From the NCBI GenBank assembly GCA_949358305.1, contig OX442318.1:296501-360500 (forward strand): 64,000 nt of DNA. The letters run 5' to 3'. How positions within the stretch are numbered: position 1 is the stretch's first letter; the number at the start of each line of letters is the position of its first letter. Of the stretch, positions 23,001 to 34,454 are shown piece by piece. The position numbers were made by a program, and so were the translations under genes. Below the pieces are notes generated by a model, which had not been told where the DNA came from, did not search any database, and saw nothing but the letters and a program-made list of their open reading frames with translations. This DNA is from Strigamia acuminata. Lineage: Eukaryota; Arthropoda; Chilopoda; Geophilomorpha; Linotaeniidae.

Positions 23001-24167
23001 ATAAAAATCAAGAAAGGAAAAGTCTGCCGGATGAAAAAGGCGTTATACGGATTGAAGCAGTCGGGTCGCCAGTGGTACAAAAAACTGGACGAGAAGTTGC
23101 AAAAGCACGGACTGAAGCCAACAAACGCAGACCCATGCGTGTATTACCAAATGAATGGAGAAGTCATCACGCTCGTCGCAATCTACGTGGATGATTTTAT
23201 CATCGCAACGAACTGCAAAAGAAACTTGGAGAAATTAAAATCGAACCTGAAGAGCGAGTTCAAAATGAAGGATTTAGGACAAATTCACTACTGCTTGGGA
23301 ATCGAGTTTAAACAGGACGAAAAGACGAAATCAATCACGATGGCGCAGAAAAAATACGTTAAGGACATACTGAATCGTTTCGGAATGCAAGACTGCTCGA
23401 AAAACACAACTCCACTCGACGCAAATCAGAAATTGCAGAAAAACAAGAAAAAGGAGGATGGGACCGACGAAGAGCTACTGGATCCAGAGAAGTTCCCGTA
23501 CCAAAGTTTAATCGGATCACTCATGTACCTCGCCGTTTGCACTCGACCCGATATTTCCTACACCGTCAGCGCATTAAGTCAATATAATACGTGCTTCACC
23601 GGAACTCATTGGACAGCAGCAAAACGCGTCCTAAGATATTTGAAGCACTCATCGAATCTCGGGCTAAAATTCGAAAAGACCGGAAAAGACTTAGTCGGCT
23701 ACACGGATGCAGATTGGGGAGCAAACTTGGACGACCGTCGCTCGTACACCGGCTACTGCTTTAAACTCGCGAACGCGACAATATGCTGGGAAGCAAGAAA
23801 GCAGAAGACCGTCGCAACCTCGTCGACCGAAGCAGAATATATGGCGTTGGCCGACGCGTCAAAAGAAGCAATCTACTTGCGAAACTTCCTAGACGAAATT
23901 AAATACATCAACAAGAAGAAAGAAACGACCCTCATTTATAGCGATAATCAGGGGGCACACAAATTGGTGCGAAACCCAATTTTTCATTCCAGAACCAAGC
24001 ACATCGACATTCGCCACCATTTTGTTCGAGAAACATGTGAGCGGGGAGATATCGACATAGAATTCCTGGAGAGTGAGAAGATGGTCGCCGATGTGTTGAC
24101 CAAGGGGCTTTTTAAGCCAAAACACGAAGAATTGATCGCCCAATTTGGATTGAAGGAAATTGTTTAA
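20067..24167 (+). CDS. Copia gag-pol polyprotein, copy 1
   Basis: 1366 residues in one frame. Order: gag capsid-like region (1-230); CCHC zinc knuckle CHGCGKIGHKIADC (about 238-251); aspartic protease with DSGASSH (about 294); GAG-pre-integrase with HKRLGH and CETC (about 437-475); and integrase with catalytic D, D, E near 498 (HSDVCG), 562 (RSDNGKEY) and 598 (NGVSERMNR). An acidic linker precedes the reverse transcriptase (from about 850, YVDDF near 1040), and RNase H follows (YTDADWG near 1214, TEAEYM near 1255, SDNQGA near 1293). All catalytic motifs are intact and the length is usual for the family. It copies the element RNA and integrates the cDNA. The start was chosen as the first ATG after the primer site that opens the gag. 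Confidence 0.95.
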   Translation: MANGGGNSARIEALGKENFDTWKIQMEAILDQRDLLVHAEGTSKRPETIEGNAKRMKEIETWEKSDRTAKNDILLNIKQSELRMAKNCSTANELWRKLHSVYQSKGPARKITLLKRLATHKMADGENVESHLKEFFELVDKLLDMDFKMPEDFTTILLLLSLPNSYDNFRCAIESQDKLPSLEVLEGKIKDESIARGKGKEDVSDAMMARKTFQKRKQPKKYGDENSNSTEKPVFKYKCHGCGKIGHKIADCRSKSKKESASRAEKSKYELFFCEQIETALISETSRPKNWCLDSGASSHMCSNDSTFSTIEFLKNQKLNLASKASTKIDGKGTAKIVVNTGNGNVKLDLAETLLVRDLRTNLMSVGKITERGHKVIFDDKSAEVINPKGEIVFTAEKRNGLYYIVDETEDAATAAEIEVGTGSKPAKPASTKIQEWHKRLGHLNESSLKILNEKADGMNLEKDAKLPTCETCIEGKHASTKFPDSTSKSEKLLELVHSDVCGPMPTKSMNGSRYFVTFTDDKSRWCKVYFLKHKSEVFEAFKSFKTFCERETGCALKVLRSDNGKEYVNKKFDAYLQENGIKRQTSVERTPEQNGVSERMNRTLIEMARCMLLQAKLPNSYWAEAINTACHIRNKCPTRSLENEIPHQVWTGRKPNVDYFRVFGSRVFALDKKPNKGKFEPKSKECILIGYWDGSKAYRLWSKSENKIIKSRDVKFVEKSENETNEECEENDNNNNLNDILTDCRTDQIENGTEISEDEVESAGENEPDNEDERETQHEEAEPRQNENAQIIPRRSSRTPKPYPNRNGDPPRKKYTRKNPTTTNEVLDEIAQIAILDDPTTAAEALNGNDPQEWMKAMKEEYDALIENETWEECDRPKNRNVIGCRWVLRTKFEADGSIERRKARLVAKGYAQQPGIDYFETYAPVARPGSIRMMMAIAAELGLTVHQMDAITAYLNGEIEEEIFMEFPEYLEFIAGIKIKKGKVCRMKKALYGLKQSGRQWYKKLDEKLQKHGLKPTNADPCVYYQMNGEVITLVAIYVDDFIIATNCKRNLEKLKSNLKSEFKMKDLGQIHYCLGIEFKQDEKTKSITMAQKKYVKDILNRFGMQDCSKNTTPLDANQKLQKNKKKEDGTDEELLDPEKFPYQSLIGSLMYLAVCTRPDISYTVSALSQYNTCFTGTHWTAAKRVLRYLKHSSNLGLKFEKTGKDLVGYTDADWGANLDDRRSYTGYCFKLANATICWEARKQKTVATSSTEAEYMALADASKEAIYLRNFLDEIKYINKKKETTLIYSDNQGAHKLVRNPIFHSRTKHIDIRHHFVRETCERGDIDIEFLESEKMVADVLTKGLFKPKHEELIAQFGLKEIV

Positions 24168-24290
24168 GAAATATTGTTTTTAATATTTTGAATTGTTTGT
24201 GAATGAATACTTTAATTTTTTAAATGTCTGAATTGTTTAAGAAAAATGTTTTGAATTTTAAAATGTAGGAATATTGCCATTCAGGGGAAG

Positions 24291-24505
24291 TGTTGTTTAT
24301 TGAATGTTGTATTCCTGTCCGCCAGGTGTCTTTGTCACCTGTGCACCTGTCACTGACACTGACCAATCAGTGACCCGAATTGTATTTGGTGCTCCACGCA
24401 CTTTTTAACATCTGTTTAAGATTAAAACCATCACTGTTAATATTTCACCAAAAAGCCAAGCGTCTCCATTTTTATGCCTCCAACATATTAGAACAAAAAA
24501 CTACA
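24291..24505 (+). repeat. 3' LTR of Copia copy 1
   Basis: 215 bp, follows the polypurine tract; identical by eye to the 5' LTR. Confidence 0.93.
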
Positions 24506-25355
24506 TGTTGGAAACAAACTGCCGGAGCAACATACTTGCGATGCAGGATTGTAAACCGCTACGTAGCTTTCATCTATCGATCGAAACGATTAAAACAATT
24601 AACAACAAATCAAAGAAATCGAAGAAACTACTCACTCAATGACCCCTTCTTCATGTGTTTCTCGTAATAATGCTGATCAAAGCCGACATCAGCAAAACTT
24701 AAGAACACATGCAAAGTGAATACCACGAGTGTACACTTTGTGCACATGATTGCAGGAAACAAATTAAGATTATTCAATTTCTTGAAAACTTCAAAATGCC
24801 AAAAACTAGTAAAACTGGTGTTTGACACAATTGTTTTGTCGTTTTTTTTTCAAAAAAAGCAGAGCAAAATATACCCGTGTGTAACCAGTACGCACGCAGT
24901 CCCAACAGTGAATTTATTCTCTAGCGCTCAACACAAAGTTATCTATTCAATGGCGAAAGAAAGTTGCACGTAAAAAAAAAAAAAAAAAAAAATATGCACA
25001 CCAAAAGAGGTGAAAAATGTGAATTTCTATGGTTTTGTTTGCACGCATGCACGAATTTTATATTTACAAAAGCAGCCTAGTATTGGATGATGCAACGTGC
25101 GATCTATTCAGAAAACAGAGAAAAAAAAATGAAGGAAATTCAAACAAATATGAAATAAGCTAAAAGAATTGCTTTCCCGAGAGGATACGAGACTCGCACA
25201 AGTAACTTGTATTCATGTTCATCGGCGTTATGCAACTTAATGATTTATTTATTTAATACACGTTGATACGTATCAACATAAAATGATTTCAACAATTAAT
25301 TAGTCTTAATTTTTATTTTCTTCATTTATTGCATAATTATACAATTGAATCTCAT

Positions 25356-27801
25356 CTAAACGCCATCGCTGTAACAACATTGCGTTTCCGATCCCGGATC
25401 GGCGATCTTCTTAACGACGCCCCTGCAGCAGATGTGTTTCTCAGGGTCGAAATAGTTGTTCCCGCAACATGTTCCTTTCTTAACCTGACCCAACTCAAAA
25501 ACACTTTCCTCGCAGCAAATTTGTTTGGCCGGATCGTGCAGCTCCGATCCGCAGCAACGCAACGACCGATTCGCGGACTCCAGAACACGATCATTGCAAC
25601 ATTGTTGCGTGTCCGGATTGAACGCCTCCTTTCCGCAACAACGGAAACCGTCTCCTTTTTTATCGACCACCGTCCAGCTGATGACCATGTTGCTCTCGTC
25701 AATGTGATCACAACACATTTGCTTCGATTTATCAATCGCTTTCTCACCGCAACACTCGTGAGTGTGCGAGTCGATCGCCGTCAAATTACAACAAACCCAG
25801 CTGTCGGTCGGCTTGAAGAAAACGGCCGTTTCTATTTCGCTATTTATACTTCGTGAGCCGTGATCGTATAATCCGCTTTCACAACAAAGTTGCTCCCGAT
25901 AGTCGTATGTGACATTCCCGCAACAAACGTCTTCCCTGGATTTCTTCTTTAAAACGAACCCGGTCTCGTCATCGCAGCACGATTCGAGCTGCGAGTTGAA
26001 CATTCTATTCCCACAGCAGTCGTCATACTTGGACTCCTTTTTCACTTTGTTGCCATTGCAACACACTTCCTCGTTCGGATCCACCGTTTCCGAACCGCAA
26101 CACTTGATGGAATTATTGTGCTTCACTCCGCCGCAGCAAATTTCCGTGCGATAGTCGTAAATGCTCGGTTCCATGTTGCTCTCTTCGTTCCAGCAACAGT
26201 AGATCTCCGAATTCCAGTGACGGTAAATGCTTCCGCTACTACTACTTGCGTTTTCTTTGGGAATGTCAAACACCTTGTTTCCGCAGCACACTTGGGTCTG
26301 GGAATCGAACGGCAGTTTGAATTTGCCGCAACAACTGTCGGCGCTTTCTGGTAATTTGTCTTTGTCTTCTACCGCGTCGCTCGATTTACAGCATTTTTGC
26401 GTGGTGGTGTCGTAAACCGACAATCCGCAACATTCCATGGTGGTTTGCGCGTTCTGCTGGTGAATTTGCTTGCTGTCGCAACAAATCTCTTTTTCCCAGT
26501 CGTAGGTTTCCAGTCCGCAGCAAAGCGTACGCCACGACTTGACCTCTACTATTTTGCTCACGTATGTGGAATCGTGTGTGGAAGCGTGCGGGAAAGTTTC
26601 GTTTCTTTGAACGCAGCAAACGTGTGTTCTGGCGTTGTAAATTGTTCCGTGGCAAATGTCAATCCGGTGAACTAGACGACGTTGCATTCGTTGACCAATA
26701 CGCTTAGCTCAGAAGCTTTCATTTGGCGACCGATGTTAGATGAACAAGTTCTTTCCTTCTTATTATAGATTTTTCCTTATATAAAAGTAAAACAAAAACT
26801 TTTCTCTTCCTCTGATTTATTTATTTAATTACCGTATTTTACCGAATAAGAGTCGCCCTCGAATTGTAGCCGCCCTCGAATAGTAGCCGCGGCCGAGATA
26901 GGCGACTTAATATAAGAGCCGCCCTCGAATAGTAGCCGCGGCTATATACGTACAATGAACGTAATAGTTAGATATTGGCTACTATTTAAAATAAGAGCCG
27001 CCCCCGAATTGGAGCCGCCCCCGAATTAAAGCCGCAGCTCAAAGTGGCAGTTTTGAATAAGAGCCGCGGCTCTTATTTGGTAAAATACGGTAATTGAATT
27101 AAATTTACCCTCACAACATCCTGTTTGCGCATACTTCTTTTCGAAGATGGTAAACTGCAGTTTCCTCTTAAAGAAATGGCTGTAAAGGCGAAAAAATTCG
27201 AGATGCCCGATTTGATAGCGTGCGCCTTCTCTGAACTGGTCGTAGAAAATGTCATAAATTTTGATATGAGAGCAGCAGACGTGCGTCCTCGAGTCGATTA
27301 GTTTAGAACCGCAACATTCCATTGCACGCATCGCTTCGGTATCGTTGACTACGTGAGCGGGAAATGGCAACGGGCTCTCATCTCCCGTCACGCTCGAATT
27401 GCAACATTTGGCCTCTCCAACCGAAAAGTATTTGCCCCCGCAGCAGTGGTAGCCCATTTTCAAAGAATAAGCCTTGTCGTCACAGCACACCTGTCTCGTT
27501 ACATCAATCTCGGACGATCCGCAACACTTTTGGTACGAATTAGGGAATGTTGGAAACGCACTGCCGGAGCAACACACTTGCGATGCAGGATTGTAAGCCG
27601 CTACGTAGCTTTCATCTATCAATTGAAAAAAACAATTAACGAGAAGAAATAAGATGATGGAAGAAATCAAAGAAACCACTCACTCAATGAATATCCTTGT
27701 CTGTTGGATTTGTTGTAATAATACGGATCCGAGCTGTCATAAGCAAAACTTAAGAACACTTGTAAAGTGAATACCACGAGTGTACACTGTGTGCACATCA
27801 T
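25356..27801 (-). pseudogene. Galaxin-like gene F, 13-bp deletion frameshift
   Basis: Exons 27684-27801, 27109-27615 and 25356-26775 sum to 2045 nt, two bases over a codon multiple. Comparison with D places a 13-bp deletion near 26702 in the linker after CSSNIG. It shifts the frame to a TAG at about 26672, so only about 240 residues would be made. Beyond it, 443 codons remain open in the original frame with all CC repeats, so the lesion is recent. The TATA motif is changed (TACAAAA) and the 5' UTR acceptor reads CCCG rather than CCAG, which also argues against normal expression. Intron 2 is 333 bp instead of about 60 because a MITE sits in it. An alternative acceptor could restore the frame but none is obvious. 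Confidence 0.75.
26832..27090. mobile_element. TA-flanked MITE, copy 2, in intron 2 of F
   Basis: 259 bp, CCGTATTTTACC inverted ends, TA on each side (26830-26831, 27091-27092). It lies 18 bp inside the intron from the exon 2 donor. Same family as 16989-17230 but in opposite internal orientation; carried along in the duplication to gene I. Confidence 0.85.
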
Positions 27802-28405
27802 TACGGGAAAGAATTGAAATTATTCAATTTCATGAAAACTTGAAAATGCCAAAACCTGATAATGCCGAATACGTTCGGTGTTTGACACAATTATTTTTCG
27901 TTTTTCTGCAAATAAAGCAGGACAAAATATACCTGTGTGCAACCAGCTCGCACGCAGTCCCAATAGTGAATTTATTCTCTAGCGCTCAACACAAAGTGAT
28001 CTATTCAATGGCGAAAGGAAGTTGCACGTACAAACAAAACAAACAAAATTCATTTTCCCACCAAAAAAGGTGAAAAAGGTGAATTTCTATAGTTTTTTTG
28101 CACGCATGCAAAAATTTTGTATTTACAAAAGCAGCCTAGCATTGGATTGGATGATGCAACGTGCGATCTTTTCACGAAAGAGAGAAAAAAAATGAAGTAA
28201 ATTCAAACAAATATGAAATAAGCTAAAAGAATTGCTTCACCTAGAGGATACGAGACGTATCGCGCAAGTAACTTGCATCTTGTATTCATTCATTTATTTA
28301 ATTCAAGTTGATACGTATCAACATAAAATGATTTCAACAATTAATTAGACCTAATTTTTATTTTCTTCATTTATTGCATAATTATACAGTACAATCTAAT
28401 CTCAT

Positions 28406-30578
28406 CTAAGCCTGGTCGCTGTAACAACATTGCGTTTCCGAGCCCGGCTCGGCGATCTTCTTAACGACGCCCCTGCAGCAAATGTGTTTCTCAGAATCGA
28501 AATACTTGTTCCCGCAACATTTTCCGTTCTTAACCTGACCCAACTCAAAAACACTCTCCTCGCAACAAATTTGTTTAGCCGGATCGTGCAGCTCCGATCC
28601 GCAGCAACGCAACGACCGATCCGCGGACTCCAGAACACGATCATTGCAACATTGTTGCGTGTCCGGATTGAACGCCTCCTTCCCGCAACAACGGAAACCG
28701 TATCCTTTTTTATCGACCACCGTCTGGCTGATGACCACGCCGCTCTCGTCAATCTGACGACAACACATTTGCTTCAATTTATCCATCGCTTTCCCACCGC
28801 AACATTCGTGAGTGCGCGAGTCGATCACCGTCAAATTACAACAAACCCAGCTGTCGGTCGGCTTGAGGAAAACGGCCGTTTCTATTTCGCTACTTCGTGA
28901 GCCCTGAGAGTAGAATTCGCTTTCACAACAAAGATGTTCCCGATAATCGTAAGTGACATTCCCGCAACAAACGTCTCCCCTGGACTTCTGCTTTAAAACG
29001 AACCCGGTCTCGTGATCGCAGCATAATTCGAGCTTCGAGTGGAACCTTCTATTGCCACAGCAGTCGTCATACTTGGACTCCTGTTTTACTTTCTTGCCAT
29101 TGCAACACAATTCCTCGTTCGGATCCATCGCTTCCAAACCGCAACAGCTCGCGGGTTTGTTGTGCTTCACTCCGCCGCAGCAAATTTCCGTGCGATAGTC
29201 GTAAATGCTCGGTTCCATGTTGCTCTCTTCGATCCAGCAACAGTAGAACTCGGAATTCCAGTGATGGCTTCCGCTACTACTACTTGCGTTTTCTTTGGGA
29301 ATGTCAAACACTTTGTTTCCGCAGCACACTTGGGTCTGGGAATCGAACGGCAGTTTGAATTTGCCGCAACAACTGTCGGCGCTTTCTGATAATTTGTCTT
29401 TGTCTTCTACCACGTCGCTCGATTTACAGCATGTTTGCGTGGTGGTGTCGTAAGCCGACAATCCGCAACATTCCATGGTGGTTTGCGCGTTCTGCTGGTG
29501 GATGTGCTTGTTGCCGCAACAAATCTCTTTTTTCCAGTCGAACGCTTCCAGTCCGCAACAAAGCGTGCTCCACGACTTGGCCGCTACTATTTTGCTCACG
29601 TATGTGGAAGCGTGCGGGAAAGTTCCGTTTCTTTGAACGCAGCAAACGTGTGTTCTGACGTTGTAACTTGTTCCCTAGCAAATGCCAATCGTTTGAACTA
29701 CCGGTAGATGACGTTGCATTCGTCTATCAATACGCCGGTATCTGTCTCTTAGCCCAGAAGCATTCCCTTGGCCACCGATGTTAGATGAACAATTCCTTTC
29801 CTTTTCATTATAGATTTTTCCTGATAAAAAGTAAAATAAAACAAAATTTTTTTTTGCTGATTTATTTATTTACTTAATTAAACTTAATTTACCCTCACAA
29901 CATCCTGTTTGCGCATACTTCTTTTCGAAGATGCTAAATTGCAGTTTACTCCCAAAGAAATAGCGGGAAAACTCTTCAAAATATCTATCCCTGATAAAAT
30001 TGCGTCCGCCTTTTCTGAACTGGTCGTCGAAAATGCCATCGGGTTTTATGTAGGAGCAGCAGACGTGTGTCCTCGAGTCGATTAGTTTAGAACCGCAACA
30101 TTCCGTTGCACGCATCGCTTCGGTATCGTTGACTACGTGAGCGGGAAATGGCAACGGGCCCTCATCTCCCGTCACGCTCGAACTGCAACATTTGGCCTCT
30201 CCAACCGAAAAGTATTTGCCCCCGGAGCACTGGTAGCCCATTTTCAAAGAATAAGCCTTGCCGCCACAGCATACCTGTTTCGTTACATCGATCTCGGACG
30301 ATCCGCAACACTTCCGGCTCGAATTAGAGAATGCTGGAAACAAACTGCCGGAGCAACACACTTGCGATGCAGGATTGTAAGCCGCTACGTAGCTTTCATC
30401 TATCGATTGAAAAGAACAATTAGCAAGAAGAAATAAGATGATGAAACCGAAGAAACAACTCACTCAATGAATATCTCTGTCTGTTGGATTTGATAGAATA
30501 ATGCGGATCCGAGCTGTCATAAGCAAAACTTAAGAACACCTGCAAAGTGAATACCACGAGTGTACACTTTGTGCACAT
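28406..30578 (-). pseudogene. Galaxin-like gene G, one in-frame stop
   Basis: Exons 30464-30578, 29893-30399 and 28406-29820 total 2037 nt, a multiple of 3. Splice sites, the 5' UTR acceptor (GCAG) and the TATA box (minus, 30921-30927) are intact. A TAG at 29675-29677 replaces the Asp codon after IDIC at the start of exon 3, leaving about 250 residues. One linker Cys motif (RTCSS) is NCSS preceded by Arg here, with the Cys kept. After the stop, 397 codons are open from the next Met (29599). It is the tandem copy of D and is disabled at a different site. Confidence 0.8.
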
Positions 30579-31608
30579 GATTACTGCAAAGAATTAAAAT
30601 TATTCAATTTCTTGAAAACTTCAAAATGCCAAAAACTAGTAAAACTGGTAATGCCTAATACGTTGCAACTCGGTGTTTGAAACAATTGTTTTGGAGTTTT
30701 TTTGCAGAAAAAAACAAGGCAAAATATACCTGTGTGTAACCAGCACGCATGCAGTCCCAATGCTGAATTAGTTCTGTAGCGCTCAACACAAAGTTGCAAG
30801 TGATCTATTCAATGACGAAAGGAAGTTGCACTTACAAACAAAACAAACAAAATTCATTTCCTCCCAAAAAAGGTGAAAAAAGGTAAATTTCTATGGATTG
30901 TTTTGCACGCATTGCACGAATTTTATATTTACAAAAGCAGCCCAGTATTGCATGATGCAACGTGCGATCTATTCACAAAAGTGTGAGAACCGAGACTTCT
31001 GAAGATGAAGCAACTATATTGAGTATATTTAAGGAATGATTGAGTAAAGTACAAGAATTCGTTATTCGATTTTAAAACAATGAGGCGATATTAATCAATA
31101 TTGCTAGCGATATAATTCGTTAATTGCATTTAAACTACACAAGCGATATAAAACGATATAAGGAATATTATTGTTTAATTTCCACAAAAAGAGGAAAAAA
31201 AAATGAAGGGTGTAATATTCATGTAATGAGAGGCAACCGCTTGGTTCAATCGCTGGCCAACAACTAACTTTATTCGCAATGATGACCTTGTCGTCAATGA
31301 CCTTGAAAGCCACCCCATCTGGTGGCCATTCTTACAATACTATAAAGGGAATCCAAACAAATACGAAATAAGTTAAAAGAATTGCTTTGCCGCATCTTAT
31401 GAATTATATTTACCGAGAGGATACGTGACGTACCGCACAAAAAATTTGTATTTTCTACTCATGTTCATCGGCGTTATGTTACTTACTTGTTAATGATTTA
31501 TTTATTTAATTCAAGTTGATACGTATCAACATAAAATGATTTCAACAAATAATTAGTCTTAATTTTTATTTTCTTCATTTATTGCATAATTATACAATCT
31601 AATCTCAT

Positions 31609-33846
31609 CTAAACCTGATCGCTGTAACAACAATGCGTTTCCGAGCCCGGATCCGTAACATTCTTGACAACATCCCTGCAGCAAATGTGTTTCTCAGAGT
31701 CGAAATACTTGTTGCCGCAACATGCTCCGTTCTTCACCTGACCCAACTCAAAAACACTCTCCTCGCAGCAAATTTGTTTGGCCGGATCGTGCAGCTGCAA
31801 TCCGCAGCAACGCAACGACCGATTCGCGGACTCCAAAACGCGACCAATGCAACATTGTTGCGTGTCCGGATTGAACGATTCCTTATAGCAACAACGGGAA
31901 CCGTCTCCTTTTTTATCGACCACCGTCCGGCTAATGAACATACCGCTCTGGTCAATGTTACGACAACACAGTTGCTTCGATTTATCCATCGCTTTCCCGC
32001 CGCAACATTCGTGAGTGCGCCGGTCGATCGCCGTCAAATTACAACAAACCATGCTGTTGTTCGGATTGAAGAAAACGGCAGTTTCTATTTCGTTACTTCG
32101 TGAGCTTCCACAACAAAGTTGTTCCCGACGATCGTAAGTGATATTCCCGCAACAAACGTCTCCCCTGGACTTCTTCTTTAAAACGAACCGGGTCTCGCGA
32201 CCGCAGCACAATTCGAGCTGCGAGTTGAACGTTCTATTCCCACAGCAATTGTCATCTTCCGACTCCTCCTTTTTAACTTTCTTGCCGTTGCAACACACTT
32301 CCGTGTTCCGATCCATCGTTTCCAAACCGCAACAGCTCGCGGATCTGTTGTGCTTCACCCCGCCGCAGCAAATTTCCGTGCGATAGTCGTAAAGGCTCGG
32401 TTCCATGTTGCTCTCTGCGTTCCAGCAACAGTAATTCTCGGAATTCCTGTAACGATAAATTAGGCCAATTCTTCCGCTACTGCTACTTGCGTTTTCTTTG
32501 GGAATGTCAAACACCTTGTTTCCGCAGCACACTTGGGTCTGGGAATAGAACGCTAGTTTGAATTTGCCGCAACAACTGTCGGCGCTTTCCGCTAATTCGT
32601 CTTTATCTCCAACAGCGTTGCTCGATTTACAGCATCTTTGCGTGGTGGTGTCGTAAGCCGACAATCCGCAACATTGCATGGTGGTTTGCGCGTTCTGCTG
32701 GTGGATTTGCTTGTTGTCGCAACAAATCTCTTTTTCCCAGTCGTACGCTTCCAGTCCGCAACAAAGCGTGCTCCACGACTTGGCCTCTACTATTTTGCTC
32801 ACGTGTGTGGAAGCGTGTCTGAAAGCGTGTGGGGAATCGTCGAAGAAATCGTGCGTGGAATCGTCTATGAAATCGTCTGTGGAAGCGTGCGAGAAAGTTC
32901 CGTTTATTTGAATGCAGCAAACGTGTGTTCTGACGTTGTAACTTGTTCCGTCGCAAATGTCAGTCGTGTGAACTAGATAACTTTGCATTTCTTGAACCAT
33001 ACGCCGGTATCTGTCTTTTAGCCCAGAAGCATTCCTTTGGCGACCGATGTTAGATGAACAAGTCCTTTCCTTTTTATTATAGATTTTTCCTGATAGAAAG
33101 AAAAATAACACAAAATTTTCTTTTTGCAGATTTACTTACTTAATTAATTAAATTTAATTTACCCTCACAACATCCTGTTTGCGCATACTTCTTTTCGAAG
33201 ATGCTAAATTGCAGTTTCCTCCTAAAGAAAGAGCGGTAAAACTCTTCAAAATAACTCTCCCTGATTCGACGGCGTCCGCCTTCTCTGCGCTGGTCTTCGA
33301 AAATGCCCTCGTCAGTTTTGATGTGGGAGCAGCAGACGTGCGTCCTCGAGTCGATTAGTTTAGAACCGCAACATTCCATTGCACGCCTCGCTTCGGTATC
33401 GTTGACTACGTGAGCGGGAAATGGCAACGGGCTCTCATCTCCCGTCACGCTCGAATTGCAACATTTGGCCTCTCCAACTGAAAAGTATTTGCTTCCGCAG
33501 CAGTGGTAGCCAATTTTCAAAGAATAAGCCTTGCCGTCACAGCATACCTGTTTCGTTACATCGATCTCGGATGATCCGCAGCACTTCTGGTTCGAATTAG
33601 ATAATGTTGGAAACAAACTGCCGGAGCAACATACTTGCGATGCAGGATTGTAAACCGCTACGTAGCTTTCATCTATCGATCGAAACGATTAAAACAATTA
33701 ACAACAAATCAAAGAAATCGAAGAAACTACTCACTCAATGACCCCTTCTTCATGTGTTTCTCGTAATAATGCTGATCAAAGCCGACATCAGCAAAACTTA
33801 AGAACACATGCAAAGTGAATACCACGAGTGTACACTTTGTGCACAT
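31609..33846 (-). CDS. Galaxin-like di-cysteine repeat secreted protein H
   Basis: Exon 1 33735-33846, exon 2 33163-33672 and exon 3 31609-33089 total 2103 nt, 700 residues, open throughout. The signal peptide is MCTKCTLVVFTLHVFLSFADVG. It has 8 CC pairs in exon 2 and 25 in exon 3, spaced as CC-x(~10)-CC units with Tyr-Asp/Asn turns. The linker after CSSNIG is longer than in B and includes a His/Asp-rich ASTDDF-DDSTHDF stretch unique to E and H. This is the undisrupted counterpart of gene E. The putative 5' UTR acceptor CCAG is changed to CTGCAA, so leader splicing may differ from gene B. AATAAA lies about 26 bp past the stop. The protein is presumably extracellular and disulfide-rich; its role is unknown. 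Confidence 0.8.
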
Positions 33847-34154
33847 GATTGCAGGAAACAAATTAAGATTATTCAATTTCTTGAAAACTTCAAAATGCCA
33901 AAAACTAGTAAAACTGGTGTTTGACACAATTGTTTTGTCGTTTTTTTTTCAAAAAAAGCAGAGCAAAATATACCCGTGTGTAACCAGTACGCACGCAGTC
34001 CCAACAGTGAATTTATTCTCTAGCGCTCAACACAAAGTTATCTATTCAATGGCGAAAGAAAGTTGCACGTAAAAAAAAAAAAAAAAAAAAATATGCACAC
34101 CAAAAGAGGTGAAAAATGTGAATTTCTATGGTTTTGTTTGCACGCATGCACGAA

Positions 34155-34161
34155 TTTTATA
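34155..34161 (-). promoter_or_regulatory. TATA box of gene H
   Basis: TATAAAA on the minus strand inside the conserved array promoter block (GTAAATATAAAATTCGTGC). It lies about 310 bp before the start codon, with an inferred 5' UTR exon ending near 33974. Confidence 0.5.
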
Positions 34162-34454
34162 TTTACAAAAGCAGCCTAGTATTGGATGATGCAACGTGCG
34201 ATCTATTCAGAAAACAGAGAAAAAAAAATGAAGGAAATTCAAACAAATATGAAATAAGCTAAAAGAATTGCTTTCCCGAGAGGATACGAGACTCGCACAA
34301 GTAACTTGTATTCATGTTCATCGGCGTTATGCAACTTAATGATTTATTTATTTAATACACGTTGATACGTATCAACATAAAATGATTTCAACAATTAATT
34401 AGTCTTAATTTTTATTTTCTTCATTTATTGCATAATTATACAATTGAATCTCAT

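Larger units (their letters stand above)
19731..24505 (+). mobile_element. Complete Copia-type LTR retrotransposon, copy 1
   Basis: 4775 bp with 215-bp LTRs (19731-19945 and 24291-24505) that appear identical, flanked by TGTTG duplications (19726-19730, 24506-24510). It has a primer binding site, a polypurine tract (tcaggggaag, 24281-24290) and one complete gag-pol frame. The uninterrupted frame and identical LTRs indicate a recent and probably still competent insertion. Confidence 0.95.
17730..24747 (-). pseudogene. Galaxin-like gene E, exon 2 interrupted by Copia
   Basis: Exon 1 is 24636-24747, exon 2 is 24511-24573 plus 19284-19730, and exon 3 is 17730-19210. Removing the Copia element and one TGTTG target copy gives 2103 nt, the same length as intact gene H, with no other stop. 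The insertion falls early in exon 2 (after the second repeat, near the SNSNQKCC segment), antisense to the gene, and should abolish the protein. Exon 3 alone has 25 CC pairs. The exon 1 sequence MCTKCTLVVFTLHVF is identical to that of H. The putative 5' UTR acceptor is changed to CTGCAA, as in H. The upstream TATA box lies on minus at 25056-25062. Confidence 0.85.
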
